Notes: a model not told the origin generated them from the letters alone. Positions 36,493-46,008 are shown, counted from the stretch's first letter. The stretch: 64,000 nucleotides of DNA from Acidipila sp. EB88 (GCF_003858395.1 NZ_QWEV01000005.1:124001-188000), one strand, 5' to 3'. Numbers and translations: made by a program.

Positions 36493-39240
36493 ATGGGACG
36501 GAGCAACACAAGGCATCGAAGACTCACCCTGGCAACGTTGGCAGGCCTGCTGACACCAGGGGCGGCTTATGCGCAAAGCTGCACGGGCGGCGTGCGCCTT
36601 GAAGGAACGGTGCTCGATCCAAAAGGCTCCGCCGTGGCAAACGCACAGGTAGAAGCGGCCGACGGCGAGGTGGTCACCACGGACACTGCGGGCCACTTTC
36701 TGCTGCCATGCGTGCCCGCGGAGAAGGCGACTCTGGCGATCCAGGCGCAGGGTTTTGCACAGAGCACGGTGGATGCCACCGACCGCAAGCCGGGTACCTC
36801 TGCGCACTTCGATGTGGCCATGATGCTGGGCCGGGTCGAGACCACGGTCACCGTGGGCGAAGACGCCACCACCATCGATGCGGATCACGGTGTTGGCACG
36901 CACACGCTCACCAGCAAGGATGTGCAGGAACTTGCTGACGATCCGGACGACTTCGCCCGGCAGCTGCAGGTGCTGGCCGCCACGAGCGGCGGCGTACCCG
37001 GCGGCGCCACCGTCACGGTGGACGGCTTCCAGAACGGCAGCTCACTTCCGCCCAAGTCCTCCATCGCGTCCATCCGCGTCAACCCCGACATGTTCTCGTC
37101 CGAGTACGAGCAGCCCCCGTACGAGGGCGGCCGCATCGAGATCTTCACCAAGCCCGGCGCCGACACCTTCCACGGCGCGCTGTTCCTGACCGACAGCGAT
37201 GGCAGCTTCAACGCGACCGACCCCTTCTCCACCATCGCCACCCCGGCCGGCAAGCGGCGCTACGGCTTCGAGCTCAACGGGCCTATCCTGCGGAATCGCA
37301 GCGACTTCACGTTGGCGCTCGAGAAGCGCGACATTGACGAGTTCAACGTGGTCAACGCCGTGACGCTCGACAGCAACCTCGACCAGGCCTCCATGCACCA
37401 GACAGTGGCCGCCCCGGAAAGGCTGTGGATCGCCTCAACGCGCGGCGACTGGCAGGTCACCCCGAAGAACGTCGCAACACTCTCCTTCTCGGCGAACGTG
37501 AACGATCTGGGCAACCAGGGCGTGGGCGGCCTCACCTTGCTTGAAGCCGGATACGGCAGCCACGTGGCCGAGTACGACCTGCGCTTCACCAACACGCAGA
37601 CCGTGAGCCCCAGCCTGCTGCACGAAACCCACATCGGCTTCACCTGGAAAGACACGGCGCAGAGCCCCAACTCCAGCGCACCCGCCGTCCAGGTCTCCGG
37701 CTACTTCACCGGCGGCGGCTCGGCCGCAGGCAATCTCAACGACCGCGAGCGCGACTTCGAGGTTGACGACGACGCGATGCTCACGCGCGGCAAGCACTCC
37801 CTCAAGATCGGGGTGCAGTCACTGGGCATCTTTGTGCATGAGGACGACCCGGCGAACTTCAACGGGAGCTTCACCTTCGGCGGCGGCATCGGCAACGGTT
37901 CCGCCGCAAACCTCACCCCGCTGGCGCAGTACCAGGCTGCGCTGGCAGGCACGGCCGGCGGTACGCCCACTACCTACGAGCAGGGTTCTGGCACGCCGCT
38001 GGTGGCATTCACCCAGTGGCGCGTTGCCGTGTACGCGCAGGACACCTTCAAGCTGCAGCCCCGCCTCACCATGTCGGCCGGCGTGCGCTACCAGTTGCAG
38101 ACCTCGCCTGGCAGCTACGCCAATGCCGCGCCCCGCATCGGGCTTGCCTGGTCGCCGGACAAGAAGTCGCACACCGTGCTGAACGCGCGCTTCGGCATCT
38201 TCGACAATGTGCGCGCACAGAGCGCCGCCACCGATGTCTACCGTCTCAATGGCGTCCGTCAAAGCGATGCGCTCGTGTACTCGCCCTCGTTTACCTCGCC
38301 GTTGACGCCGGTCGCTGGATCCATCCAGGTCGGCACCATCTGGCAATTTCCCCCACACTTCCCGCAGGATCCTATCGTCCAGACACAGGTAGGCGCAGAG
38401 CACGACTTCCCGCACCACTGGCACGCGCAGAGCAGCTTCTTCTACGTTTCCGGCGCGCAGGCCAACCGCGCCCGCAACATCAATGCCCCTCTCGTAGCAG
38501 ATGAGTATGGCGTCGCGCCAGACCCCACCGCAGCCCTGCTGGCCCCCCGACCCATTGCGCCCAACCTGAACATCCTCCAGTACCAAGCCTCGGGTCATCT
38601 CACCGGCAAGATCCTGTTCCTTGGTCTTGACCAGCACTCATACAAACGCTTCGGCTTCTTCGCCGGCTACCTCAACATGCACTTTGACACCGACGTCGGC
38701 AATGGCACGGTCTTTCCTCAGTCCTCGTACAGCGATGCCGGCGAGAAGTCCCGCGCCGACTGGGAGCAACGGCACCAGTTCTTCGCCTTCGGCAACCTCA
38801 ACCTGCCGTACAAGGTCCAGCTCTCCACGCAGTTCAACGCGTCGTCCGGGCCGCCCTACAACGTCACCACAGGTACCGACGCCAACGGCGACGGCCAGTT
38901 CAACGACCGCCCGACCTACGCCACCGCGGCGGGAACCGGTGTATACCCGACCAAGTTCGGTCTTTTAAGCACTGACACCATCAACGGCAACGTCCCGCGC
39001 AATCTCGGCACCATGCCGGCCACCGTGCACCTCGACCTCAACATCGCGCGCACCTTCAAGCTCAGCCGCAAAAAGACAGAATCACCTCGCACCCTTGCGC
39101 TCAATGCACGCAGCGCCAACCTGCTCAATCACACAAATGTCACCGGAGTCAGCACAATCATTTCGTCCCCCACCTTCTCGCAATCCCTCTCCGCCGAGGC
39201 AGCACGCCGCATCGAGCTCGGCGCACGCTTCGCCTTCTAA
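36493..39240 (+). CDS. Oar-like TonB-dependent receptor with carboxypeptidase-regulatory N-domain
   Basis: Outer-membrane protein of 915 residues. A signal peptide (ending AAYAQS) is followed by a CarboxypepD_reg/CNA-B beta-sandwich (VRLEGTVLDPKGSAVANAQV), a plug-like region (GATVTVDGFQNGSSLPPKSS, NPDMFSSEYEQPPYEGGRIE) and a long beta-barrel ending in the outer-membrane terminal aromatic motif RRIELGARFAF. This architecture is expanded in Acidobacteriota. GAGGAACGG precedes the ATG. The substrate is unknown; peptides, polysaccharide or adhesion have been proposed for the type. The TonB-like protein at 13701-14684 is a candidate partner. Confidence 0.88.
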   Translation: MGRSNTRHRRLTLATLAGLLTPGAAYAQSCTGGVRLEGTVLDPKGSAVANAQVEAADGEVVTTDTAGHFLLPCVPAEKATLAIQAQGFAQSTVDATDRKPGTSAHFDVAMMLGRVETTVTVGEDATTIDADHGVGTHTLTSKDVQELADDPDDFARQLQVLAATSGGVPGGATVTVDGFQNGSSLPPKSSIASIRVNPDMFSSEYEQPPYEGGRIEIFTKPGADTFHGALFLTDSDGSFNATDPFSTIATPAGKRRYGFELNGPILRNRSDFTLALEKRDIDEFNVVNAVTLDSNLDQASMHQTVAAPERLWIASTRGDWQVTPKNVATLSFSANVNDLGNQGVGGLTLLEAGYGSHVAEYDLRFTNTQTVSPSLLHETHIGFTWKDTAQSPNSSAPAVQVSGYFTGGGSAAGNLNDRERDFEVDDDAMLTRGKHSLKIGVQSLGIFVHEDDPANFNGSFTFGGGIGNGSAANLTPLAQYQAALAGTAGGTPTTYEQGSGTPLVAFTQWRVAVYAQDTFKLQPRLTMSAGVRYQLQTSPGSYANAAPRIGLAWSPDKKSHTVLNARFGIFDNVRAQSAATDVYRLNGVRQSDALVYSPSFTSPLTPVAGSIQVGTIWQFPPHFPQDPIVQTQVGAEHDFPHHWHAQSSFFYVSGAQANRARNINAPLVADEYGVAPDPTAALLAPRPIAPNLNILQYQASGHLTGKILFLGLDQHSYKRFGFFAGYLNMHFDTDVGNGTVFPQSSYSDAGEKSRADWEQRHQFFAFGNLNLPYKVQLSTQFNASSGPPYNVTTGTDANGDGQFNDRPTYATAAGTGVYPTKFGLLSTDTINGNVPRNLGTMPATVHLDLNIARTFKLSRKKTESPRTLALNARSANLLNHTNVTGVSTIISSPTFSQSLSAEAARRIELGARFAF

Positions 39241-39273
39241 CCACCATGGCTCCGCTTTAAACGAGGGCTTCGT

Positions 39274-40386
39274 ATGCCGAGTTTGAGACTGATCTTCGCT
39301 CTTCCCTGCATGGCCATTGCCGCAGCCCTGTCGCTGGCCGCGCAAACAGCACCCGTTGTCCCGCCGACAGTACCGCCCCTGCTTCCGCCTGCCGGCCTGT
39401 ACTACCGCTACTGGCCGCTCCAGGTGGTGCAGTTCGTCGGCGCAGAGCTGCCTTACAGCATGATCGTTCTCGACGTGGACGATCGCGCCAAGGAACCTGC
39501 CTACGATGTCACGCTGACCGAGCGCGCGAGCGGCCGGCGCATCCACTACGTCAATACCCCGGCGCTGCTCGCCGAAGCAAAGCGAAAGGGTGACGACGCA
39601 TTTGCCGTGCCGATGCAGCTTGATCATCCGGACGCGCCAGCCAAGGGCGCTCAGTACCTGCTGCGCTTCAACACGGAAAAAGGGGTGCCCGTGCAGTGGC
39701 AGTTTGTGCAGGGGACCGACATGAGCGAGCAGGGCAAGGGGCTGACGCCTTTCGAGGGTCCAACGCCAGTACTGCTCTACCGCGAACAGGGCGCGCTCGC
39801 CGGCGAGGGCACCGCCCTCCGGGTCGGCGGGATCACCAGCACAGCCGACGTGTGGAAGGAGTATGCGCAGCCACCCTACTTCGTGCCCTACCACGGCGCT
39901 GTCTCCCAGGATGTACACATCCTCTCGCTGGCGCCGGTGAGCAACACGTGGACCGACGACCAACCAGCCGTGATGGCCGACGGGGCAGACTGGAAGCTGA
40001 ACTCGGCTGCGGGCACTACCTACTCCGCGCATCTCGACCACGCCTCGGCAAGCAGCACCGTGCTGACGCTTTCTGACGCGGCCAAAGCCACGGCCATCAC
40101 AATCGAAGCAGCAGCAACGCCGCAGGGCTGGGCCACCGACCGGGTGCGGCTCGGACCCATCCATGCCAGGCCGGAACACACGGTGTCGATCCAGTTCACA
40201 CCAGCCCTTACCAGCGGCAGCGAGGCCCACTTCGACATCACGGCCGGGCGCAAGGGAAAACTTGCTTCCGGTTTCGTGCAGGCACGGGTAGGCCCAACCG
40301 GTGCAACCACGGAAACATGGACGCTGGACTCGCCCGACTGGGCCAGGGGCAAAACTGCGGCTGCCACCAACAGCACACAGCCCTAG
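39274..40386 (+). CDS. Secreted protein of unknown function downstream of the receptor
   Basis: A 370-residue product with a signal peptide (MPSLRLIFALPCMAIAAALSLAAQ) and a Pro-rich stretch next to it. The mature part looks beta-rich and soluble (YSMIVLDVDDRAKEPAYDVTL, VRLGPIHARPEHTVSIQFTP), with no further membrane span. It begins 33 nt after the receptor stop with GAGGG before the ATG, so it is likely cotranscribed with it. I do not recognise the family; a periplasmic or outer-surface partner of the receptor is a guess from position only. Confidence 0.72.
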   Translation: MPSLRLIFALPCMAIAAALSLAAQTAPVVPPTVPPLLPPAGLYYRYWPLQVVQFVGAELPYSMIVLDVDDRAKEPAYDVTLTERASGRRIHYVNTPALLAEAKRKGDDAFAVPMQLDHPDAPAKGAQYLLRFNTEKGVPVQWQFVQGTDMSEQGKGLTPFEGPTPVLLYREQGALAGEGTALRVGGITSTADVWKEYAQPPYFVPYHGAVSQDVHILSLAPVSNTWTDDQPAVMADGADWKLNSAAGTTYSAHLDHASASSTVLTLSDAAKATAITIEAAATPQGWATDRVRLGPIHARPEHTVSIQFTPALTSGSEAHFDITAGRKGKLASGFVQARVGPTGATTETWTLDSPDWARGKTAAATNSTQP

Positions 40387-40485
40387 CGCACACCCTGCAG
40401 AGCGCGCGACAGAACAATCCGGACTTGCTTCCGAGCATGCCCTGTCCGGCAAGCGCAGCGCGCTATGCGGTCCGGGCGATACCCT

Positions 40486-41271
40486 TCAGCCGCCCAGGCG
40501 CGCCAGCGCCCCCACGCTCTGCAAACGCTGCTCGCCATGCCGCTCCAGCGACTGCATCGCAAACCGTCGAAGGTCGGCGGCCCGGCTGCGTGGCCACGGG
40601 GCCGCAGCAAAACGCTCCGCAGGCGCGTGAAACAACTGCTCGGCCAGCAGGCGCGAGGCAGGCGACATGGTCATCGACCCTAGCTTGCGGTGCTCCGCGC
40701 ACAGCAATCCATCGCCATCAGGGTGCCAGTATGCCGGCCCCTGCGCCTCAAACGGCCTGCCGCATACCGTGCACTGCCGCAGGTCCGGCATCCAGCCCAT
40801 CAGGCGCACCATCCAGAGCGCAAAGTACGTGACCGGCATCCAGATGCGGTCCACCCTCGTCTGCTCGAGCACATGCAGCAGCAAACGGAATGTGGCATCC
40901 TGCGGGTCGTGGTCGGGCAGCATTTCATCCAGGACCTCGGTGAAAAAGGCCAGGGCCGCGGCCCGTCCATAATCCGCAGGCTCCCGCAGGGGCGAGTGCA
41001 GGATCTCGAACGAATCCAGACGAACCAGTTCCTGCCGGGGACGCGTGGTGTAGTGCGCGCGCACGTGGGTCATTGGCTCAAGTGCGCCGCCGAATCGGCG
41101 CCGCGACTTGGCTGCTGACTTTGCAACGCCCTTCACCTTGCCGGCTTCCCTGGTGAAAAAAGAGACGATCAGGTCAGCCTCACGGATCGGCCAGGTGCGT
41201 AAAACAACGGCTTCGTAGCTGTGCTCCGTGAGAGCTCCTCTCCAGGGTGAAACCAGTGGCCCTCCCTGCAC
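40486..41271 (-). CDS. recO: DNA repair protein RecO
   Basis: Recombination mediator that loads RecA with RecF/RecR. It has an N-terminal OB fold (EAVVLRTWPIREADLIVSFF, then TREAGKVKGVAKSAAKS), a helical domain and a zinc-finger-like CTVCGRPFEA ... LLCAEH. The start is a problem: homology begins with EAVVLR, and a strong GGAGAGGAG lies just before CTCACG, where neither ATG, GTG nor TTG exists. The nearest canonical in-frame start upstream is GTG 41271, used here with low confidence. The convergent neighbour is the secreted hypothetical protein. Confidence 0.88.
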   Translation of the reverse strand: MQGGPLVSPWRGALTEHSYEAVVLRTWPIREADLIVSFFTREAGKVKGVAKSAAKSRRRFGGALEPMTHVRAHYTTRPRQELVRLDSFEILHSPLREPADYGRAAALAFFTEVLDEMLPDHDPQDATFRLLLHVLEQTRVDRIWMPVTYFALWMVRLMGWMPDLRQCTVCGRPFEAQGPAYWHPDGDGLLCAEHRKLGSMTMSPASRLLAEQLFHAPAERFAAAPWPRSRAADLRRFAMQSLERHGEQRLQSVGALARLGG

Positions 41272-41409
41272 CAGCGATCGCCCAGGCGACGCTCCCCCTG
41301 AGAATACCGGATCACTGCGTGTCGCTCGCCGGGCCGCTACGCGCGCGCAACAGAGGATGTTCAGCACCGCAAAGCGACGCCCGCAAAACCTTCGCGACTC
41401 CAACAGCAA

Positions 41410-41433
41410 GGGCCGACCCCAAAGGGTCGGCCC
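41410..41433. terminator. Hairpin downstream of the zinc-ribbon gene
   Basis: GGGCCGACCC pairs with GGGTCGGCCC around a 4-nt loop, 34 nt past the stop of the minus-strand zinc-ribbon gene. No long T-run. Confidence 0.6.
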
Positions 41434-41466
41434 GACAACTACAGCTACTTGCCTGCCCGCGAGCGC

Positions 41467-42204
41467 TTATCGCGGCAATGGATAGCTCATGGCCGTAATG
41501 GAGTGACGCTCTCGCTCGACGCCCATGCTCTTGCTTTTGGCGGCCGAGGCTTCAGCGCTGGAGCGCTGCCGCAGGTTGACCTTGTGCAGGCAGAAGCCGC
41601 ACTCCCAGGGGTAGTAGCCCAATGTCGCATACACGTACCGCGCCATAAACGAGTGCCGAACCACGCGGGTCATCGTGTGGTGCTTGCACTCCGCGCAATC
41701 GATGGAACCGCCATCGCTCATGGACAGGCCCGTTGCACGGATGCCGTGCGACAACGGCCTCGCCACCACGACCGCGGCAGAACGCTCGTGGGCCGCAGCG
41801 TGGTGCGCCTGGCGGCTGGTCAGTGTTGTGAGTTTGGGGTCAAGCGGCTCCCACCGCGCTTCCGCGCGCTGCCAGATTGCGTCTTCAGATCCAACCAGGT
41901 CTCCGCCTGCTTTCATGTTTTCCTCCAGCACGTCCTGCGAACAGTCGTGCAAAATTTGAATAGCCTCAAAGCAGGCCGACATCTCGGACTTGGAATGGAA
42001 CGACAGGTAGGACGCGGCGCTTGCAAGCTTCTTCAAGCCGGAAAGCTGCACATTGTCCGCGGAAGCAGCCGCATGGGCTTCAGGAGTTCTTAGTCGCGCG
42101 AGTCGGGAAACACCCAGCGGCCCATTCTTAGCCGAGTGCAGAGGAGCGAAAGTGGAACGAGCTCTTACATCTGCCCCGAAAGTTGTATACAGCTGGTTAG
42201 ACAT
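41467..42204 (-). CDS. Orphan protein with C-terminal zinc ribbon
   Basis: A 245-residue cytoplasmic protein starting at ATG 42204 with AGGAG 7 nt upstream. The first 165 residues are Ala/Ser-rich and helical, without a recognised domain. The C-terminal part has two knuckles, Cys170-Cys173 and Cys202-Cys205, separated by a basic stretch (TMTRVVRHSFMARYVYATLG) and followed by a Ser/Lys-rich tail, which suggests zinc binding and perhaps nucleic-acid or protein contacts. It is isolated between hairpins and an AT-richer upstream region unlike the rest of the window, so acquisition by transfer is possible. Function unknown. Confidence 0.7.
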   Translation of the reverse strand: MSNQLYTTFGADVRARSTFAPLHSAKNGPLGVSRLARLRTPEAHAAASADNVQLSGLKKLASAASYLSFHSKSEMSACFEAIQILHDCSQDVLEENMKAGGDLVGSEDAIWQRAEARWEPLDPKLTTLTSRQAHHAAAHERSAAVVVARPLSHGIRATGLSMSDGGSIDCAECKHHTMTRVVRHSFMARYVYATLGYYPWECGFCLHKVNLRQRSSAEASAAKSKSMGVERERHSITAMSYPLPR

Positions 42205-42728
42205 CGATATCTCCTGGACATTCTGCTCTAACGTCAGATACAAGGATGGATCTCCGAACATCCAGCAAGCTCTCGAAGAAGCCCTCGTGTCAGCTTCTAG
42301 ATAAGAGACTTCGGCTAGGTTTGTCGATAGGCCGAACTCATTACAAGCGTAACTTCTACTTAGTTTTGCGCTGTAACTTCGCTGTAGCTAAGAAATATCT
42401 ACACACTTTGCGTGAGTTTTCTGCACCCTTCAGGGGAGACGCATCCTGGCTTCGCTTTCACAACCGAGCGCAACTTCAAGCAGGGCGGGGCACGGCCGGA
42501 TCTGACCTACCCCGAAGGTGTAGGTCGGGCGGAAAGCACCGGATCACCACTCCAAGGTAATCAGGACTACTCCGCAAAATGCACGCGTGGCGCGGCGTCG
42601 CCACCCTCGTTTTGGCCTCGTCGGTGAACTCTGGAACACGCGGAAAAGCAGCCGCCTGCGTACTGCTGCCAGGCGAGCACGGGCGGCCGCCAGCTGTCAT
42701 GCTCATCCTTATGCGGGTGGCGTCTCTT
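42205..42728. promoter_or_regulatory. AT-richer 524-nt intergenic region with short repeats
   Basis: No convincing gene. The part from about 42205 to 42430 is visibly AT-richer than the window. GTAACTTC occurs at 42349-42356 and 42373-42380, and CGCTGTA at 42369-42375 and 42380-42386, 11 bp apart, in a spacing that would put sites on one DNA face. A short hairpin (GACCTAC/GTAGGTC) lies near 42514-42536. A regulator-binding region for the zinc-ribbon gene is the best guess. Confidence 0.4.
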
Positions 42729-43577
42729 CTAGGGTGACGAGCGTGCGGGTGTGGCCATGTAGCCAAAGACGCGTCCGCGGAAGGTGCCCCAGTAGTAGCT
42801 GGCGAAGTTCATCCGGACACGCAGCAGGCTCCAGAGCACGCCCCCGATGGGGCGGTAGAAGTACGGCAGTGTGATCCGCAGGGCGATGCCGTGCTTGCGC
42901 AGCACGCGCCCCATGCCGGCGCCATACTTGAAGGCGCGCTCGCCGGCCACCGGGTTCAGGCTCTTGTCCGGGTGCAGTACCCCGAGCGTCACATCGTAGT
43001 AGCCGCGATAGCCGCGGCGCAGCACGCGAATCACGAAGTCAGGCTCTTCGCCCGAGCCCCACGGAGTCCCGGGCCCGATGGCGGTGTCGAAACCGCCCAC
43101 CTCACGCGCGGCATGCGTACGCACCCACAGAGACGAGGCCTGCACCGTGGTCCACACGGTCTTGTCGTTCACTTCGCAGGACCGGGCGGTCCAACGGCCG
43201 TTGACCCGCTTGCCCTGGGGATTGATGTAGTTCCCGGCCAGCAGCGCAAGCTGGGGATCCTGCTCGAAGTGGCGCATGGCGAGCATCATGGTGTTGCGTT
43301 GAAACTGACAGTCATCGTCCGGAAACCCGACAATCTCGCCCGTGGCCGCTGCCAGCCCGACATTGCGGGCATGGGATACATTCTTCACGTCGGAACGCAG
43401 GTGCAGGATCGGGAACCGGTGCTCGAACTCGGCAACGATGCCGTCCAGGCGGCTATCCCCATTCTGGTCCACGATCACTACATCGAAGTCGTGAAACGGC
43501 TGCGCGGCAAATCCCGCCAGCAAGTCATGCAGCTCGAGGGTCCGTCCAAGAGTGGCCACCACGAGTGAAAGTTTCAT
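42729..43577 (-). CDS. Family 2 glycosyltransferase
   Basis: Nucleotide-sugar-dependent transferase with a GT-A fold, about 282 residues, probably making a surface polysaccharide or glycolipid. The N-terminus MKLSLVVATLGRTLELHDLL and the metal-binding DDD in VGFPDDDCQF are diagnostic; GSGEEPDFVIRVLRRGYRG is the acceptor-side acidic motif region. The ATG at 43577 is nine codons inside the longest frame and starts the Rossmann strand directly. It is a lone gene without a sugar cluster around it, so the acceptor is unknown. No membrane span is certain. Confidence 0.9.
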   Translation of the reverse strand: MKLSLVVATLGRTLELHDLLAGFAAQPFHDFDVVIVDQNGDSRLDGIVAEFEHRFPILHLRSDVKNVSHARNVGLAAATGEIVGFPDDDCQFQRNTMMLAMRHFEQDPQLALLAGNYINPQGKRVNGRWTARSCEVNDKTVWTTVQASSLWVRTHAAREVGGFDTAIGPGTPWGSGEEPDFVIRVLRRGYRGYYDVTLGVLHPDKSLNPVAGERAFKYGAGMGRVLRKHGIALRITLPYFYRPIGGVLWSLLRVRMNFASYYWGTFRGRVFGYMATPARSSP

Positions 43578-43895
43578 CCAGCATTGCCCTCTGCCATTCA
43601 AAGTCTCAGGCTGCGCAGCTCACCGCCCCAGAGTGGAACCTGCTGGACCATGCTCGCTTGGCACATCCTTGATCACCGCTCCGGGATGGCTTGTGTTGCC
43701 CTGCTTAGCCGGCAAGCCTGCTTCGCACCTCGAAAACTAACATGCGGGGCAGCCGCCGGGGTCACAATCTGGTGGTGAAACCAGTGTGGCGCACCACCGC
43801 ACACACGCCGGCCCCCCGGGCCTTTCACCTGGTCAAGGAATGGGCGGCAAACACGCCCTGTTACAGGCTCGCCAGCGCCTTGTGAGCTGGACTCT
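43578..43895. other. Intergenic stretch without recognised features
   Basis: About 318 nt between the glycosyltransferase start and the hslR end. I see no gene, clear hairpin or consensus promoter in it. Confidence 0.5.
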
Positions 43896-44276
43896 TCAGC
43901 CGCGTCCCCGCACCCGGTCGAGTTGCTGACGATCCCGCTTGGAGGGTCTGCCTTCGGGCGCAAGGCCAAGCGCATGCATGGCCTTGCGCTCGGCCTCTAC
44001 TTTTTCACGCGCTGCCATGCTGGCTGCTGTCTCGCGGTACAGCGCCTGGGCCACGGCAGCAGAGCCGCGCACGTCGCTGAGGCCCAGCACCTCGACCTGG
44101 AACGTGCCGCCCTCGTTGCGGATCTCCAGTGTGTCGCCCACGCGCACATCCCGGGACGCTTTGCTTCGCTGCCCATTGGCCTCGATCCTGCCCAGTTCGC
44201 AGGCGTGTGTTGCCAGTGCGCGGCTTTTGAAAAACCGGGCCGCCAGAAGCCATTTATCGATCCGCACAGAGTCCAT
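43896..44276 (-). CDS. S4-domain RNA-binding protein (Hsp15/HslR-like)
   Basis: Small basic protein of 126 residues. The S4 fold (VRIDKWLLAARFFKSRALAT ... GDTLEIRNEGG) occupies residues 3-55 and the C-terminal tail is Arg/Lys-rich. Hsp15 binds 50S subunits carrying stalled nascent chains and helps recycle them; this role is inferred from the family. GAGG lies just before the ATG. It is divergent from glnA. Confidence 0.87.
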   Translation of the reverse strand: MDSVRIDKWLLAARFFKSRALATHACELGRIEANGQRSKASRDVRVGDTLEIRNEGGTFQVEVLGLSDVRGSAAVAQALYRETAASMAAREKVEAERKAMHALGLAPEGRPSKRDRQQLDRVRGRG

Positions 44277-44550
44277 ACCTCATTCTCGTACATGGGCGCG
44301 GGCAGGGCGACCCGGCAGAGTGTGCCATCCCCGACAAGGCTCTTTCCGCAGCAGGCACCGCTCAGCATCAGCGCCCCTTATGCGCCCGATAACGTTTCTT
44401 AATCACAATAGGCAACGGAAAGAGTCCTCTGTACCCTTGTTTGCAGAACATCCATCCGTTCCGGTGTGAGCAGTTTGGAGCTTCCGACTGCACCGAGCGC
44501 GAGCTCTCGGTGGTCTGCCCGAGCGATGGAATCATGTCCACAGGAGCTCC

Positions 44551-45981
44551 ATGTTGAACGATCTGCGCAACTTTCTATCCCTTCCCTACTCTGAACTCGA
44601 AAAGCTGAACCTTGAGGCAAAGGAAGATCGCCGCAACCGAGTCTCGCCCGATGCCATTCGCGATAAACGCCTCTCGTATCTCCGGGGAGAGGATGGAATC
44701 AAGGCAGTGACCGTACTATTCAGCGACCTCGAAGGCCGTCTGCACATGCTCGATTACGACAAGCGCTTCCTGGTCAGCAGCTATGACAACCTCACCTTCG
44801 ACGGCTCGTCGATTCGCGGTTTCACCGCACAGCGCGAGAGCGATCTGCGCCTGGGAATCGACTGGGCCGCGTTCTACTGGGCACCGGCCGATGTCTTTGG
44901 CGCGGGCAAGGTGCTGGTATTCGGCGAAGTGATTGACAAGGAAGGCAAGCCCTATGCCGGCGATCTGCGTGGCGTGCTCAAGGGCTACGCACAGGGCCTG
45001 TTCGAGAAGGAGGGCATGACCCTCAACGCGGCTAATGAGATCGAGGGCTTCCTTTTCCAGGGCCAGGACGCAGAGCGCAACTTCCACAAGAACTGCCGCT
45101 TTGAGTATGTAAACCACGGCGGCTACTACCACTCGCTGCCGGGCGACCCGCTGCGCGAGTTCATTGACCGCGCCGCCGAAGTACAGCGCGCCATGGGCTT
45201 CGAGAACGAAAAGGACCACCCGGAAGTCGCGCCTTCGCAGTTCGAGATCAACTACAGCTACACCGAGGTGGTCACCGCTGCCGACCAGATCCAGCTCTAC
45301 AAGCTGATCTGCCGCCAGATCGCCCAGCAGATGGGCATGACGGCCTCGTTCCTGCCCAAGCCGGTAGTAGGCGTCAATGGCAGCGGCATGCACACCAACG
45401 TCTCCATCACCAAGGGCGGCAAGAACATCTTCTGGGATGCACAGGGCGTGGAGAAGCTGTCCGCCGCGGGCTGGGACTTCATCGATCGCATCCTGACCCA
45501 CGGGAACGACATCTGCCTGCTGCTTAACTCCAGCGTCAACGCCTATCGCCGTCTCGACCCCCACTTCGAGGCGCCCAACCAGATCAAGGCTTCTGCCACG
45601 GATCGCGGTTCCATGGTGCGTGTGCCGATTGGCAACGAAAAGAGCGCGCGCGTCGAGGTCCGCTCGGTCGGCCCGGATGCAAACCCGTACCTGGTCCTGT
45701 TCTCGATCTTCAAGTCCGGGCTGCATGGCAAGAAGGCGGACATCGACAATCTGCGCCAGGCAGAGCGCTACCTGCCCGACAACATCTACACCGCCATCGA
45801 CGACTTCCGCGCAGCGGAGTGGACCACGGAACTGCTGGGGGCGGACGTCAAGCAGCGCTTCGCCGACCTGAAGCAGGGTTCCGCCGATCGCTGTCCCCGG
45901 TTGCTCGGCACCTTTGTAAAGAATGGCGAGGTGCAGTTTCACCACGAGGTCTACAACCAGTTCCTTTGGAGCGAGTTCTAG
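44551..45981 (+). CDS. glnA: Type I glutamine synthetase
   Basis: ATP-dependent ligation of ammonia to glutamate, dodecameric in this family. 476 residues with the beta-grasp domain containing TFDGSSIRGF and active-site blocks NEIEGFLF, APSQFEINYSY, FLPKPVVGVNGSGMHTNVSI, NDICLLLNSSVNAYRRL and RVPIGNEKSARVEVRSVGPDANPYL. The C-terminal adenylylation motif of the GSI-beta type (Tyr in NLYDLPPEE) is not seen; the region reads LPDNIYTAIDDF. Regulation by adenylylation is therefore doubtful. AGGAG lies 6 nt before the ATG. The roughly 270-nt leader shows no sigma-54 GG-N10-GC element that I would trust. A strong terminator follows. Confidence 0.95.
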   Translation: MLNDLRNFLSLPYSELEKLNLEAKEDRRNRVSPDAIRDKRLSYLRGEDGIKAVTVLFSDLEGRLHMLDYDKRFLVSSYDNLTFDGSSIRGFTAQRESDLRLGIDWAAFYWAPADVFGAGKVLVFGEVIDKEGKPYAGDLRGVLKGYAQGLFEKEGMTLNAANEIEGFLFQGQDAERNFHKNCRFEYVNHGGYYHSLPGDPLREFIDRAAEVQRAMGFENEKDHPEVAPSQFEINYSYTEVVTAADQIQLYKLICRQIAQQMGMTASFLPKPVVGVNGSGMHTNVSITKGGKNIFWDAQGVEKLSAAGWDFIDRILTHGNDICLLLNSSVNAYRRLDPHFEAPNQIKASATDRGSMVRVPIGNEKSARVEVRSVGPDANPYLVLFSIFKSGLHGKKADIDNLRQAERYLPDNIYTAIDDFRAAEWTTELLGADVKQRFADLKQGSADRCPRLLGTFVKNGEVQFHHEVYNQFLWSEF

Positions 45982-46008
45982 ACTGCTGCTGCCCAAACAG
46001 GCACCAGG

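Noticed and set aside
44420-44450. Possible sigma-54 promoter before glnA (CTTGTTTGCA)
   Set aside because: The required GG at -24 spaced 10 nt from GC is absent.
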